Source: JAJPXC01 sp964628905 (GTDB lineage Bacteria > Bacteroidota > Bacteroidia > Bacteroidales > Muribaculaceae). From it: 30,909 nt of DNA. The stretch lies in NCBI GenBank assembly GCA_964628905.1, contig CAZVNS010000022.1, positions 1 through 30,909 on the forward strand, written 5' to 3'. Below, in pieces: positions 15,164-22,533 of this stretch. Below the pieces are notes generated by a model. It was given only the letters and a program-made list of their open reading frames with translations, was not told the origin of the DNA and did no database searches. Each line of letters begins with the position of its first letter. Position 1 is the stretch's first letter. The position numbers and the translations under genes are program-made.

Positions 15164-16760
15164 CGGGTTGACGCGAACTCCGCACCAGGTGGCGAAGGCC
15201 GCGGCGTATCGTGCGCCATTTGGGGAATATGGCGTGAGGGCGTAGCGGGGAGTAGCTCACGGCGATCAGCACAACCGATGCCATCGCTACAATCAGCAGC
15301 CAGCCGTAGATCTCCTTCATCGACTCGACGAGAGCCTGCTGCTGTATCATGCCATAGAGCTGTTGGAATGGCGTGGCAACGGCTTGCGGGTTAAAGTCGG
15401 TTGCGTTGGCGCTAAGCAGAGCCACATTTTTTGCCATCGTGTGGCGCAAAAACTCCCCGACGATAGCCGGGCCGAGCGTGGCACCCATCACAGCCCCGGT
15501 AAAACCGTTGATGGTCAGCGCCTGGGGAAACACAAAGAAGTGCAGACCCCCCTGTTTGACTGACGTGAGGAACACTATCGAGATGATCACCGAGGCAAAG
15601 CCGCGTACACATAGCGGCACCATCAACATCTCCTTCTCCACACCATAGTCGATCAGGAAGTAGAAATAGGCGAGGTAGACCGCGGCGAGTGCGAAGCTTA
15701 TGCCGGTCATCGTCTTGTAGCGCCAACGGCGGCGGGTGAAGGTGAAGTAGGTGAACGCCGAGCCGGCCACGATGCCGATGAGCACATACCAGTTGAGGTC
15801 AATCAGGTTGGTCTCGTCAAAGCCCAGGATGTTGGCCGCGTAGGAGTGTTCAAACACGTGCTCCGTGGCCATGACGGTGAAGAACACCAGGTAGACCATC
15901 GTGGCACGGATAACAGCCCGGTTTTTAAGCGCTTGAAACGATATATAGGGGTGGCGGAGGAATGTGGCGCGCCATAGGTTGATGGCCACGCACACCACTC
16001 CCAATATCGCCGCTCCGACTATCTCCTGAGCCTCCCACCAGTCGTAGTAGTTGCCATATACACAGATGAATGTGAAGCAGAGCATGAACACGCTCCACAG
16101 TCCGGAGCCTATCCAGTCGATGCCCAACAGGGGTATGTACATCGGGCCGCGCACCGGCTTGAGCACGAGCATCACTAAGAGCATCATCAGCGCCAGCATA
16201 GCGCACATGATCCAGTGCATATACTCCCACTGGAGGTAGAAGGCGGTGTATATCGTGGCGATACCGCTGAGCTGGACCACACCGTCGACCAGCAGGTAGA
16301 TATAACAGAAGAATATGGCCATGTCGCGCACGGGGGTGATCCAAAGCTGAATAGTGGAGTTGCACACCAGTGTGGCCCACATCCTGAACCATCCCGCCAC
16401 AAAGCATGTGACCACCAGGAGCGGCACGCTGTCGGTATTGGCGCAAATCAGCGTGCAAGCCATAAGCACCGTTCCGCACAGTAGCAGGGCGTTGCGGTCG
16501 GAGAAGCGGAATTTGAGGCGGAACATCACGCAGAAATTGATCGCCATACCTACCAGCGAGGCGTAGCCCGCCATCAGTATGTCCTCCTGCATCATGGCCG
16601 TGGAACCCACCATGTCGGTGGCTGCGGCGAGATAAAGTCCGCCCGAAAACTGGATTATCAGCACAAACAGCACGTATAGCCACGGCTTGAGCCGCCGCGG
16701 TATGCGGTTTGTCATGAACGGGATGTCAAACGGGCCTTGGGGAAGATGATAATCGCTCAT
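15156..16760 (-). CDS. MFS multidrug efflux transporter, EmrB-like (DHA2 type)
   Basis: This is the inner-membrane pump of a tripartite efflux system. It has 534 aa with about 14 hydrophobic segments, as in the DHA2 drug/proton antiporter family, and a short cytoplasmic N-terminus. It is the last gene of a minus-strand operon, starting one nucleotide after the stop of the membrane fusion protein. The canonical DHA2 motifs are weak, so the call rests on length, hydrophobic pattern and its partners. Its last codons and stop are encoded within the right arm of the terminator palindrome. The exported compound cannot be predicted. Confidence 0.82.
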   Translation of the reverse strand: MSDYHLPQGPFDIPFMTNRIPRRLKPWLYVLFVLIIQFSGGLYLAAATDMVGSTAMMQEDILMAGYASLVGMAINFCVMFRLKFRFSDRNALLLCGTVLMACTLICANTDSVPLLVVTCFVAGWFRMWATLVCNSTIQLWITPVRDMAIFFCYIYLLVDGVVQLSGIATIYTAFYLQWEYMHWIMCAMLALMMLLVMLVLKPVRGPMYIPLLGIDWIGSGLWSVFMLCFTFICVYGNYYDWWEAQEIVGAAILGVVCVAINLWRATFLRHPYISFQALKNRAVIRATMVYLVFFTVMATEHVFEHSYAANILGFDETNLIDLNWYVLIGIVAGSAFTYFTFTRRRWRYKTMTGISFALAAVYLAYFYFLIDYGVEKEMLMVPLCVRGFASVIISIVFLTSVKQGGLHFFVFPQALTINGFTGAVMGATLGPAIVGEFLRHTMAKNVALLSANATDFNPQAVATPFQQLYGMIQQQALVESMKEIYGWLLIVAMASVVLIAVSYSPLRPHAIFPKWRTIRRGLRHLVRSSRQPAV

Positions 16761-16761
16761 A

Positions 16762-17787
16762 TCAATACTTCACCTCACATTCCACATTCATGCCGGCGCG
16801 GAGTAGGCCGATGTCGGCGGTGTCGGTCAGCTCTATCCTCACGGGGATGCGCTGGCGCACCTTGACGAAGTTGCCCGCCGAATTGTCCTGGGGCATCAGC
16901 GACAGGGCTGAGCCGGTGGCGGTGGAGATGGCGGTGACGCGTCCGGCGAAAGTACGATTGGGGATTGCGTCGACCTTCACATCCACGTCGCTGCCGATGT
17001 GTATGTGCTTAAGCTGGGTTTCCTTGTAGTTGGCAGTAATCCAGACCTGCTGAGAGTCAACGATGTCGAGCAGTGTCTGGCCGGGCTGCACGAGCTGTCC
17101 CACCTCGATCTCCTTGCGTGAGCAGTAGCCGTCGCAGGGTGCGGTGATGACGGTGTACGACAGATTGAGTTCGGCTGTTTCGAGGGCTGCTCTGTCCAGC
17201 TCAACCTGGGCGTCGTGCTGGGCGATGTGTTGGCGGGTTTCGGTCACTACGGTTGAGGTGGCTGTCGACTGGCTCCGGAGCATCTCATAGCGGGCGCGCT
17301 TTGCCTTGTAGTCGGTCTCGGCCTTCTCATATTGCTGGCGCGTCACGGCATCCTTTTCGAGGAGGTTGCGGTAGCGCTCGAGGTCGACGGCGGCGTTGTC
17401 CATCAGTACTTTGGCCTCGGCGATAGAGGCTTGGCTGACGTTGGCGTTGGCCGAGGCCACATCCACCGTGTGGTCGGCCACGGTGCGTCCGGCCAGGGCG
17501 TTCTGATACGCGGCTTGAGCCTTAGCCACTTGCAGGCGCATGTCGGCATCGTCGATTATCACCAGTGTGTCACCCTTATGCACGGGCTGATACTCGCTGA
17601 AGCGTATCTCTTTGATATAACCCTGCACGCGGCAGTTGACAGGCACTATCTGGCGGTGAACCTGGGCGTTGTCGGTAAATTCCACGTCGCCAAGATGCAC
17701 AAACTTAGAGCCGACCCAGAGCGCGGCGGCGATGACTACAATGATGGTGATGACGTATGACAGTATTTTCTTTGTGCGATGTTTCAT
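16762..17787 (-). CDS. HlyD/EmrA-family periplasmic membrane fusion protein
   Basis: The adaptor links the MFS pump to the TolC-like channel. It has an N-terminal membrane anchor (about residues 9-27), a biotinyl-lipoyl-like segment (VNCRVQGYIKEIRFSEYQPV, about 50-70), a long alpha-helical hairpin (about 90-195) with the AQAAYQNAL and RQQYEKAETDYKAKRARYEML stretches, and a beta-barrel half with LNLSYTVITAPCDGYCSRK and VGQLVQPGQTLL. It is 341 aa, normal for EmrA. Its ATG overlaps the upstream tolC-like stop as ATGA, indicating translational coupling. Confidence 0.92.
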   Translation of the reverse strand: MKHRTKKILSYVITIIVVIAAALWVGSKFVHLGDVEFTDNAQVHRQIVPVNCRVQGYIKEIRFSEYQPVHKGDTLVIIDDADMRLQVAKAQAAYQNALAGRTVADHTVDVASANANVSQASIAEAKVLMDNAAVDLERYRNLLEKDAVTRQQYEKAETDYKAKRARYEMLRSQSTATSTVVTETRQHIAQHDAQVELDRAALETAELNLSYTVITAPCDGYCSRKEIEVGQLVQPGQTLLDIVDSQQVWITANYKETQLKHIHIGSDVDVKVDAIPNRTFAGRVTAISTATGSALSLMPQDNSAGNFVKVRQRIPVRIELTDTADIGLLRAGMNVECEVKY

Positions 17788-19100
17788 ATTGTTCCGGAGG
17801 TGAAAAGCAGTTTGTAATAGTAGTAAATGATGTTGATGCGGGCGTTGACGAGCTGCTGCTCAGCGTCGAGCTTGGAGTTGGCGGCGTCGAGCATGTCGGT
17901 GATCAGCGCCATGTCCTCGCTGTAGCGGGTCGACACGATGGAGTAGTTGCGGTCGGCGAGTTCGACGCTCTTTTGTTGGGTTTTAAGTTCCTCATAGGCT
18001 TCAAGATAGCGAATGTAGTCGGAGCGTACGGACATCTCTGTGTTCTCGCGAGCGGCCTGAAGCTCGTCGGTGGCGGTGACTATCGCCGCACGGCTCTTGG
18101 CACGCGACTTATCGTTCTTGTAGAGCGACGACAGATTGTACGAAACACCCACGCCCACAAACCAATAGCTCAGGTTACGGTTGATCGGGGGCACTTCGAC
18201 GAGTATCGGCCCGTCGGTCGACCATCCGGCTTGCAGGCCGACTTTTGGGAGACGGTCGGCCTTTACCAGGTCGTCGGCTTTGCGGGTGATGTCGAGCTGC
18301 GACTGCGCAAGGCGCAGTGTGGGGGAATTGTTGGCGGCGGCCGTCTGCCACTGCTGTTCATCGCTTGAGGGGAGCGAGCGGTCGAGTATCGCGGCATCGG
18401 GGCGCACCACCGTGCCCGCAGGGAGTCCGGCGATGGTGACAAGATTGTTGTTGAGTATCTCTAAGGTGTTGTCAATCTTGACCAACTGTAGCTCGAGATT
18501 CGACACCAGCAGCTCGTAGCGTGTGATGTCGTTTTGTAGCGCCACCCCCTGCTCGAAGCGGGCGCGCATCTGGCCGAGCACCTGGCGGGCTTGCGCGAGG
18601 TTGGCCTCGACCACGGCGCGCAGGTTGGTGTATTTATAGATGTCAAGATAAAATCCGGTGAGGGAGAAGCGTATGTTGTCGCGGCGCAGGTCAGTGGCGT
18701 AGCGGGTGGCTGTGAGCTTGAGCTCGGCCATCTCAATTCCGGCGGTGATGGCGCCTCCGGTGTAGACCGGCTGATTGACCCCTAATGTGAAGGTGTTGCC
18801 AAAATGGGGTATCGGGGCGCGCTGATAGTCAGAGAAATTGCGCTTGGTGGTGAAACCGTCGCCGATGTAGCTCAACGACAGGGTGGCGTTGATGTCGGGG
18901 AGGCGCTGGGCTCGTGCCACGTCGATCTCGCGCTCGGCCTCGGTCTGCGAGGAGTAGGCGGGGCGGAGCTGCGCGCTCTGCTGCTCGGCCACGGCGTAGA
19001 TTTCCTCAAGGGTCATCACCACCGGCTCCGGGGCTTGGGCCGCGCATACGCCACCACCCAGCAAGGCCAGCAGCCCTGCGAGCAATGTATGGTTGTTCAT
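17784..19100 (-). CDS. TolC-family outer membrane efflux protein
   Basis: This is the outer membrane channel of the tripartite pump. A signal peptide covers about residues 1-20 (LLALLGGGVCA). Two outer-membrane-efflux repeats follow, each with long helical segments (for example AEQQSAQLRPAYSSQTEAEREIDVARAQRLPD cut short here: SAQLRPAYSSQTEAER, and later VELADRNYSIVSTRYSEDMA). It is 438 aa, full length, and first in the operon tolC-emrA-emrB. No regulator gene of TetR, MarR or AraC type is adjacent; a minus-strand promoter candidate and a short leader frame lie upstream. Confidence 0.92.
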   Translation of the reverse strand: MNNHTLLAGLLALLGGGVCAAQAPEPVVMTLEEIYAVAEQQSAQLRPAYSSQTEAEREIDVARAQRLPDINATLSLSYIGDGFTTKRNFSDYQRAPIPHFGNTFTLGVNQPVYTGGAITAGIEMAELKLTATRYATDLRRDNIRFSLTGFYLDIYKYTNLRAVVEANLAQARQVLGQMRARFEQGVALQNDITRYELLVSNLELQLVKIDNTLEILNNNLVTIAGLPAGTVVRPDAAILDRSLPSSDEQQWQTAAANNSPTLRLAQSQLDITRKADDLVKADRLPKVGLQAGWSTDGPILVEVPPINRNLSYWFVGVGVSYNLSSLYKNDKSRAKSRAAIVTATDELQAARENTEMSVRSDYIRYLEAYEELKTQQKSVELADRNYSIVSTRYSEDMALITDMLDAANSKLDAEQQLVNARINIIYYYYKLLFTSGTI

Positions 19101-19181
19101 AACGATTGGTTGAAGGATAAGGGAATATGGTTGTAAATCAGTGCTTTCTGAGGGCGTGTTAGGCCTCCGGGCACGGTGAGC

Positions 19182-19286
19182 CTACAGTCTGGCCGTACTC
19201 TTCCAATTCTCCTTAAAAGCGAAATTCTGAACGCACGTCACCTGTTGGACGCATTCGCAATTGTGTCTATTCATCTTCGTCGGCAT
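19182..19286 (-). CDS. Possible 34-aa leader peptide upstream of the efflux operon
   Basis: A short frame (ATG at 19286, alternative ATG at 19274) encodes a basic peptide with three cysteines (HNCECVQQVTC). It lies in the approximately 200-nt leader between a candidate promoter (19312-19346) and the tolC-like start. No family is recognised and a chance frame is quite possible; it is listed because short leader frames before efflux operons are often regulatory. Confidence 0.25.
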   Translation of the reverse strand: MPTKMNRHNCECVQQVTCVQNFAFKENWKSTARL

Positions 19287-19311
19287 CCTTAAGAACGCCG
19301 CCGCGAAGTTA

Positions 19312-19346
19312 CAAAAAAATACCATATCCTGTGCCACCCCTTCAAA
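19312..19346 (-). promoter_or_regulatory. Candidate promoter of the efflux operon
   Basis: On the minus strand TTTG (19343-19346) lies 21 nt before a TA(n)TTTG-like element (19312-19321, with extra T residues), followed by TAACTTCGCG. The same GTAACTTCGCG follows the T-rich box upstream of trhP (minus strand, 23776-23792). The -7 box has imperfect internal spacing. Confidence 0.35.
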
Positions 19347-19350
19347 CTCC

Positions 19351-19432
19351 ACCCGCAAGTAGGGTCGCACCCTGGTGCGTACGCGGATAACGACATATGG
19401 CTACCATTATTGCCGGGGTGCGACCATGCTTT
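19351..19432 (-). repeat. Modular intergenic repeat, copy D (inverted)
   Basis: Read on the minus strand, 19386-19352 matches the CGCGGACGCACCAGGGTGCG...CTTGTGGG block of copies B and C with only two or three differences. A partial plus-strand copy of the inner part (GGGGTGCGACCATGC, 19415-19429) lies just beyond it, making an inverted pair. No AACAACT leader is attached. Confidence 0.65.
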
Positions 19433-19604
19433 TAGGCGCTGTCAATAAAAAGAATTGGCGGGTGCCGCTGTAGTTGATGTTGCCGATAACCACTGCGGTG
19501 GCTGCCTTCTCAAAGCGCTCTGCCTTCTCTCTCTCAGCGCTGTTGACCACAGAGAACACGAGGTATGGTTTTACTACAACCGCACAATTTCTTGCAATAT
19601 TGTG
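19407..19604 (-). pseudogene. Gene remnant (C-terminal fragment), unidentified
   Basis: A minus-strand frame is open from 19604 down to a stop at 19407 without any ATG. The part from about 19577 to 19437 has host-like codon use and a protein-like sequence (KPYLVFSVVNSAEREKAERF, then AVVIGNINYSGTRQFF). The last codons fall inside repeat copy D, which appears to have cut the frame. I do not recognise the family. It overlaps the cysK promoter region, so it is unlikely to be an intact gene. Confidence 0.4.
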
Positions 19605-19622
19605 TTATAGTAGATATATTTG
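19592..19622 (+). promoter_or_regulatory. cysK promoter
   Basis: TATATTTG at 19615-19622 matches TAnnTTTG, with TTG at 19592-19594, 20 nt upstream. Transcription would start about 70 nt before the cysK ATG. Confidence 0.65.
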
Positions 19623-19699
19623 TGCGTGGAAATCTTCGAAGGGTTTTCGCAAAGAGACAGCTACACATATATAATATTACAAATGCTAAAATTCAAGTA

Positions 19700-20647
19700 A
19701 TGGCTAAAATATATGAGAACCTTACCGAGCTGGTGGGAAATACCCCGCTGCTCGAGGTGAACAACATCGAACGTGCCGAGGGTCTGAAGGCACGAATTCT
19801 TGTGAAGTTGGACTCGTTCAATCCCGGCGGTAGCGTCAAGGACCGCGTGGCGTTGGCAATGATTGAGGATGCCGAGCGTTCCGGCGTGCTCGCCCCCGGC
19901 GGACTGATCATCGAACCCACCAGCGGCAACACCGGCATCGGCCTGGCATGGGTGGCCTCGGTCAAGGGTTACCGACTGATACTCACAATGCCCGACACCA
20001 TGAGCATGGAGCGCCGCAACCTGCTCAAAGCCTTGGACGCCACACTGGTGCTCACCCCGGGCGCCGAGGGTATGAAGGGCGCGATCCGCAAGGCTGAGGA
20101 GCTTCACAACGATAACCCCGGTTCGGTGATACTTCAGCAATTTGACAATCCGGCCAACCCCCGCACCCATGTGGAAACCACAGGCCAGGAGATATGGCAC
20201 GATACCGACGGCAAGGTCGACATGTTTATCGCCGGAGTGGGCACCGGCGGCACTATCAGCGGTGTGTCGCAGGTGCTTAAGGAGCATAACCCGTCGATAG
20301 TGACCATCGCTGTCGAGCCGGCATCGTCGCCCGTGCTCTCCGGTGGAAAGCCCGGCCCTCACAAGATCCAGGGCATCGGCGCCGGATTTCAGCCTAAGAA
20401 CTTCAACCCCGCGGTGGTGGATCGCGTTGTAACCGTGAGCGACAACGAGGCTATCGGTGCGTCGCGCATGTTGGCCCGGGCTGAAGGCGCGCTCGCGGGC
20501 ATATCGTCAGGCGCCGCACTGGCCGTAGCCCTGCAAGAGGCCCGCAAGGCAGAGAACGAAGGGAAGACCATCGTGGCTCTGATGCCTGACACCGGCGAGC
20601 GTTACCTCTCCACGGTGTTATACCAGTTTGACGAATATCCGGTGTAA
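19700..20647 (+). CDS. cysK: Cysteine synthase A (O-acetylserine sulfhydrylase)
   Basis: CysK is a PLP enzyme forming cysteine from O-acetylserine and sulfide. The PLP lysine is K47 in NPGGSVKDRVA. The substrate loop TSGNTG is at 74-79, the phosphate-binding GTGGTISG is near 180, and GIGAGFQPKNF follows near 230. The start at 19700 gives 315 aa, standard length. An in-frame extension to 19565 would lie upstream of the likely transcription start and is not conserved in character. The E1-like gene follows after one nucleotide (TAA-A-ATG), so the two are very likely translated from one message. Confidence 0.96.
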   Translation: MAKIYENLTELVGNTPLLEVNNIERAEGLKARILVKLDSFNPGGSVKDRVALAMIEDAERSGVLAPGGLIIEPTSGNTGIGLAWVASVKGYRLILTMPDTMSMERRNLLKALDATLVLTPGAEGMKGAIRKAEELHNDNPGSVILQQFDNPANPRTHVETTGQEIWHDTDGKVDMFIAGVGTGGTISGVSQVLKEHNPSIVTIAVEPASSPVLSGGKPGPHKIQGIGAGFQPKNFNPAVVDRVVTVSDNEAIGASRMLARAEGALAGISSGAALAVALQEARKAENEGKTIVALMPDTGERYLSTVLYQFDEYPV

Positions 20648-20648
20648 A

Positions 20649-21371
20649 ATGCCGGCTATAGACCTGAATAAAGAGCAGCTTCGGCGGTATAAAGGTCATA
20701 TCTCGCTGTGCGAGATTGACCTGCCGGGGCAGCAGGCCATAGTGGGCAGCCGAGTGCTCATAGTGGGCGCCGGCGGCCTGGGAAGCCCGGTGGCGATGTA
20801 TCTCGCCGCTGCCGGGGTAGGGCGTATAGGCATCGTCGACGCCGACACCGTGTCGCTCACCAACCTGCAGCGGCAGATCATCCACCATACCGCCGACATC
20901 GGCGAGGCCAAGGTGGAATCGGCGCAGCGGTGCATGCTCGGCATCAACCCCGGGATAGAGGTGAAAGCCTATCGTCAGATGGTCACCTCCGACAACGCCC
21001 GCGAACTCTTCGCCGGCTACGACCTGGTGATGGACTGCACCGACAACTTCGACTCGCGGCTGCTAATCAGCGACACGTGTATCGAGATGGGCCTGCCATA
21101 CGTGTTTGGCGGCGTGTCAAGGATGGGCGGGCAAGTGTTTACGCACACCCCGGGCACCGCCACCTTCGCCGACATCTTCGGGCGCACTGCCCCCGATGTG
21201 TTGGAGCCGTGCGTGATCACCGGCATACTCAACACCGTGGTAGGCGTAATCGGGTCATTGCAGGCCACTGAGGCCATCAAATACATCACCCGCACCGGCC
21301 AACTGCTCACCGACCGGCTGCTCACCTTCGACGCCCTCACCATGACCTTCGACATCCTTGCGATATCTTAA
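20649..21371 (+). CDS. MoeB/ThiF-family E1-like adenylyltransferase
   Basis: Family members adenylate the C-terminal glycine of a ThiS/MoaD-type sulfur carrier. The nucleotide-binding GAGGLGS is at 40-46, D64-A-D66 follows, the arginine finger region TNLQRQI is at 71-77, and the CTDNFDSR motif with D132 is intact. The two CxxC zinc-binding pairs of typical MoeB/ThiF are absent: the first position reads GTATFADIF (169-177) and only C188 lies near the second. It is 240 aa with no rhodanese domain. Immediate coupling to cysK suggests a role in sulfur transfer, but no carrier-protein gene is in the window. Whether it serves thiamine, molybdopterin or another carrier is open. Confidence 0.82.
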   Translation: MPAIDLNKEQLRRYKGHISLCEIDLPGQQAIVGSRVLIVGAGGLGSPVAMYLAAAGVGRIGIVDADTVSLTNLQRQIIHHTADIGEAKVESAQRCMLGINPGIEVKAYRQMVTSDNARELFAGYDLVMDCTDNFDSRLLISDTCIEMGLPYVFGGVSRMGGQVFTHTPGTATFADIFGRTAPDVLEPCVITGILNTVVGVIGSLQATEAIKYITRTGQLLTDRLLTFDALTMTFDILAIS

Positions 21372-21373
21372 TA

Positions 21374-21435
21374 TCGCGGACAATCCAGAGAGCGACCCTA
21401 CTATCAACTCATAAACTTAACAACTTAACAACTCC
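21374..21435 (+). repeat. Modular intergenic repeat, copy E (degenerate), with tandem leader
   Basis: CGCGGAC and GCGACCCTACT, separated by a diverged 10-nt middle (21375-21402), match copies B and C. AACTTAAC repeats (21414-21429) then run to within a few bases of the metallopeptidase start at 21438. Confidence 0.5.
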
Positions 21436-21437
21436 CC

Positions 21438-22301
21438 ATGCGACTTGACGGACGACGCGGCAGCAACAACATCTCCGACCGCCGGGGCATGTCGGGCAAA
21501 ACGCTCGGCATCGGCGGCGGCATAGTGGGCGTAATCATCGCCGGCATCATAACCCTCCTCTCCGGCGGCGACATCACCGACGTGATAGGGAGCGCCATGC
21601 AGCAATCCACCATCACCTCCACCACATCCAACCCCAACGACCCCCAGGAGCAGCAACTCTACAACCTGGCCTCAAAAGTGCTCGCCGGCACCGAGGACGT
21701 GTGGACCAAGATATTCCGCGAACAAGGGTGGGGAGAATATGAGCCTCCACAGATGGTGATCTACAGCGGAGCCATACAGACCGCATGCGGTCAGGGCACG
21801 GCGCAGGTCGGACCATTCTACTGTTCGGCCGACGAGACCATCTACCTCGACCTCGACTTCTTCAAGACCATGCAGGACCAGATAGGCGCATCGGGCGACT
21901 TCTGCTACGCCTACGTCATAGCACACGAGGTAGGCCACCACGTGCAATACCTCCTTGGCGACCTCAACCAGGCCCATGCCGCCATGTCGCGCCTTTCAGA
22001 GACTGAAGCCAACAAGATAAGCGTGCGCACCGAGCTCCAGGCCGACTACTACGCCGGAGTGTGGGGCCACGTCGACAACGAGATGTTCCAGTCGCTCGAA
22101 CCGGGCGACATCGAGAACGCCATCAACGCCGCGTCGAAGATCGGCGACGACTACCTGCAGAAGAAAGCCTATGGGCGCGAAATGCCCGAATCGTTCAACC
22201 ATGGCCGCTCAGAGTGGCGCGTCTACTGGCTCAAAAAGGGTCTGGAATCCGGCGACCCCACCGGCGGCAACACCTTCACCGGCCCCTACCCACCCCGCTA
22301 A
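21438..22301 (+). CDS. ypfJ: Neutral zinc metallopeptidase, YpfJ family
   Basis: This is a membrane-anchored putative zinc protease. The N-terminus carries the family-typical basic start MRLDGRRGSNNISDRR, followed by one transmembrane segment (about 22-42). A presumed extracytoplasmic catalytic domain has the zincin motif HEVGHH at 163-168 and the downstream glutamate region SETEANKISVRTELQADYYAGVW. ACGQG and GPFYCSADETIYLDLDFF are also family-typical. It is 287 aa, full length. Its physiological substrate is unknown for the family as far as I know. Confidence 0.9.
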   Translation: MRLDGRRGSNNISDRRGMSGKTLGIGGGIVGVIIAGIITLLSGGDITDVIGSAMQQSTITSTTSNPNDPQEQQLYNLASKVLAGTEDVWTKIFREQGWGEYEPPQMVIYSGAIQTACGQGTAQVGPFYCSADETIYLDLDFFKTMQDQIGASGDFCYAYVIAHEVGHHVQYLLGDLNQAHAAMSRLSETEANKISVRTELQADYYAGVWGHVDNEMFQSLEPGDIENAINAASKIGDDYLQKKAYGREMPESFNHGRSEWRVYWLKKGLESGDPTGGNTFTGPYPPR

Positions 22302-22330
22302 CACCCCATCAGGGGCACGGTAAGCTTGTA

Positions 22331-22449
22331 TAAAAATGAGAGAGCCTTGTCTCACGACAAAGCTCTCTCTAACAAATTGTAAAGTGTATACAGGGATGTG
22401 ATTAATCAAAATGTCGAGCTTGGGGGCACAGACCTTCTGTTACCCTTAG
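22331..22449 (-). ncRNA. Candidate small RNA of about 120 nt with its own promoter and terminator
   Basis: No ORF of note lies between ypfJ and trhP. A near-perfect minus-strand promoter (22456-22486) predicts a start near 22449, and a strong terminator hairpin (22338-22369) followed by TTTTT ends transcription near 22331. Within the RNA, AAGGGTAACAG near the 5' end can pair with CTGTATACACTT (10 bp, one bulge, one mismatch) to close a loop that includes the self-complementary GATTAATC. A shorter ACAGA-AGG-TCTGT hairpin competes with it. A 6S-like or Bacteroidales-specific RNA is possible, but I cannot assign a family. Confidence 0.6.
22338..22369 (-). terminator. Intrinsic terminator, minus strand
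   Basis: A 14-bp stem with a TCAC/GTGA loop has one G-U pair on the minus-strand RNA, where the plus strand would have a C-A mismatch. On the minus strand it is followed by A then TTTTT (22336-22332); the plus strand has no T-run. It therefore ends the small RNA rather than ypfJ. Confidence 0.8.
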
Positions 22450-22455
22450 CGGCAA

Positions 22456-22486
22456 CAAAATTACAGCCCTTTTTTTTTATAACAAA
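22456..22486 (-). promoter_or_regulatory. Promoter of the candidate small RNA
   Basis: On the minus strand TTTG (22483-22486), exactly 19 nt, then TAATTTTG (22456-22463): a perfect match to TTTG-N19-TAnnTTTG. The spacer contains a run of nine A residues. It lies downstream of the trhP stop and reads away from it, so it does not serve that gene. Confidence 0.75.
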
Positions 22487-22533
22487 ATATTTATGAAAAA
22501 TGTGCCGATTGAGCGACAAAATTTAACACTTGT

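Noticed and set aside
19565..19699. 45-residue N-terminal extension of CysK
   Set aside because: The promoter box at 19615-19622 lies inside it, and standard CysK starts at MAKIYENLTELVGNTPLLEV.
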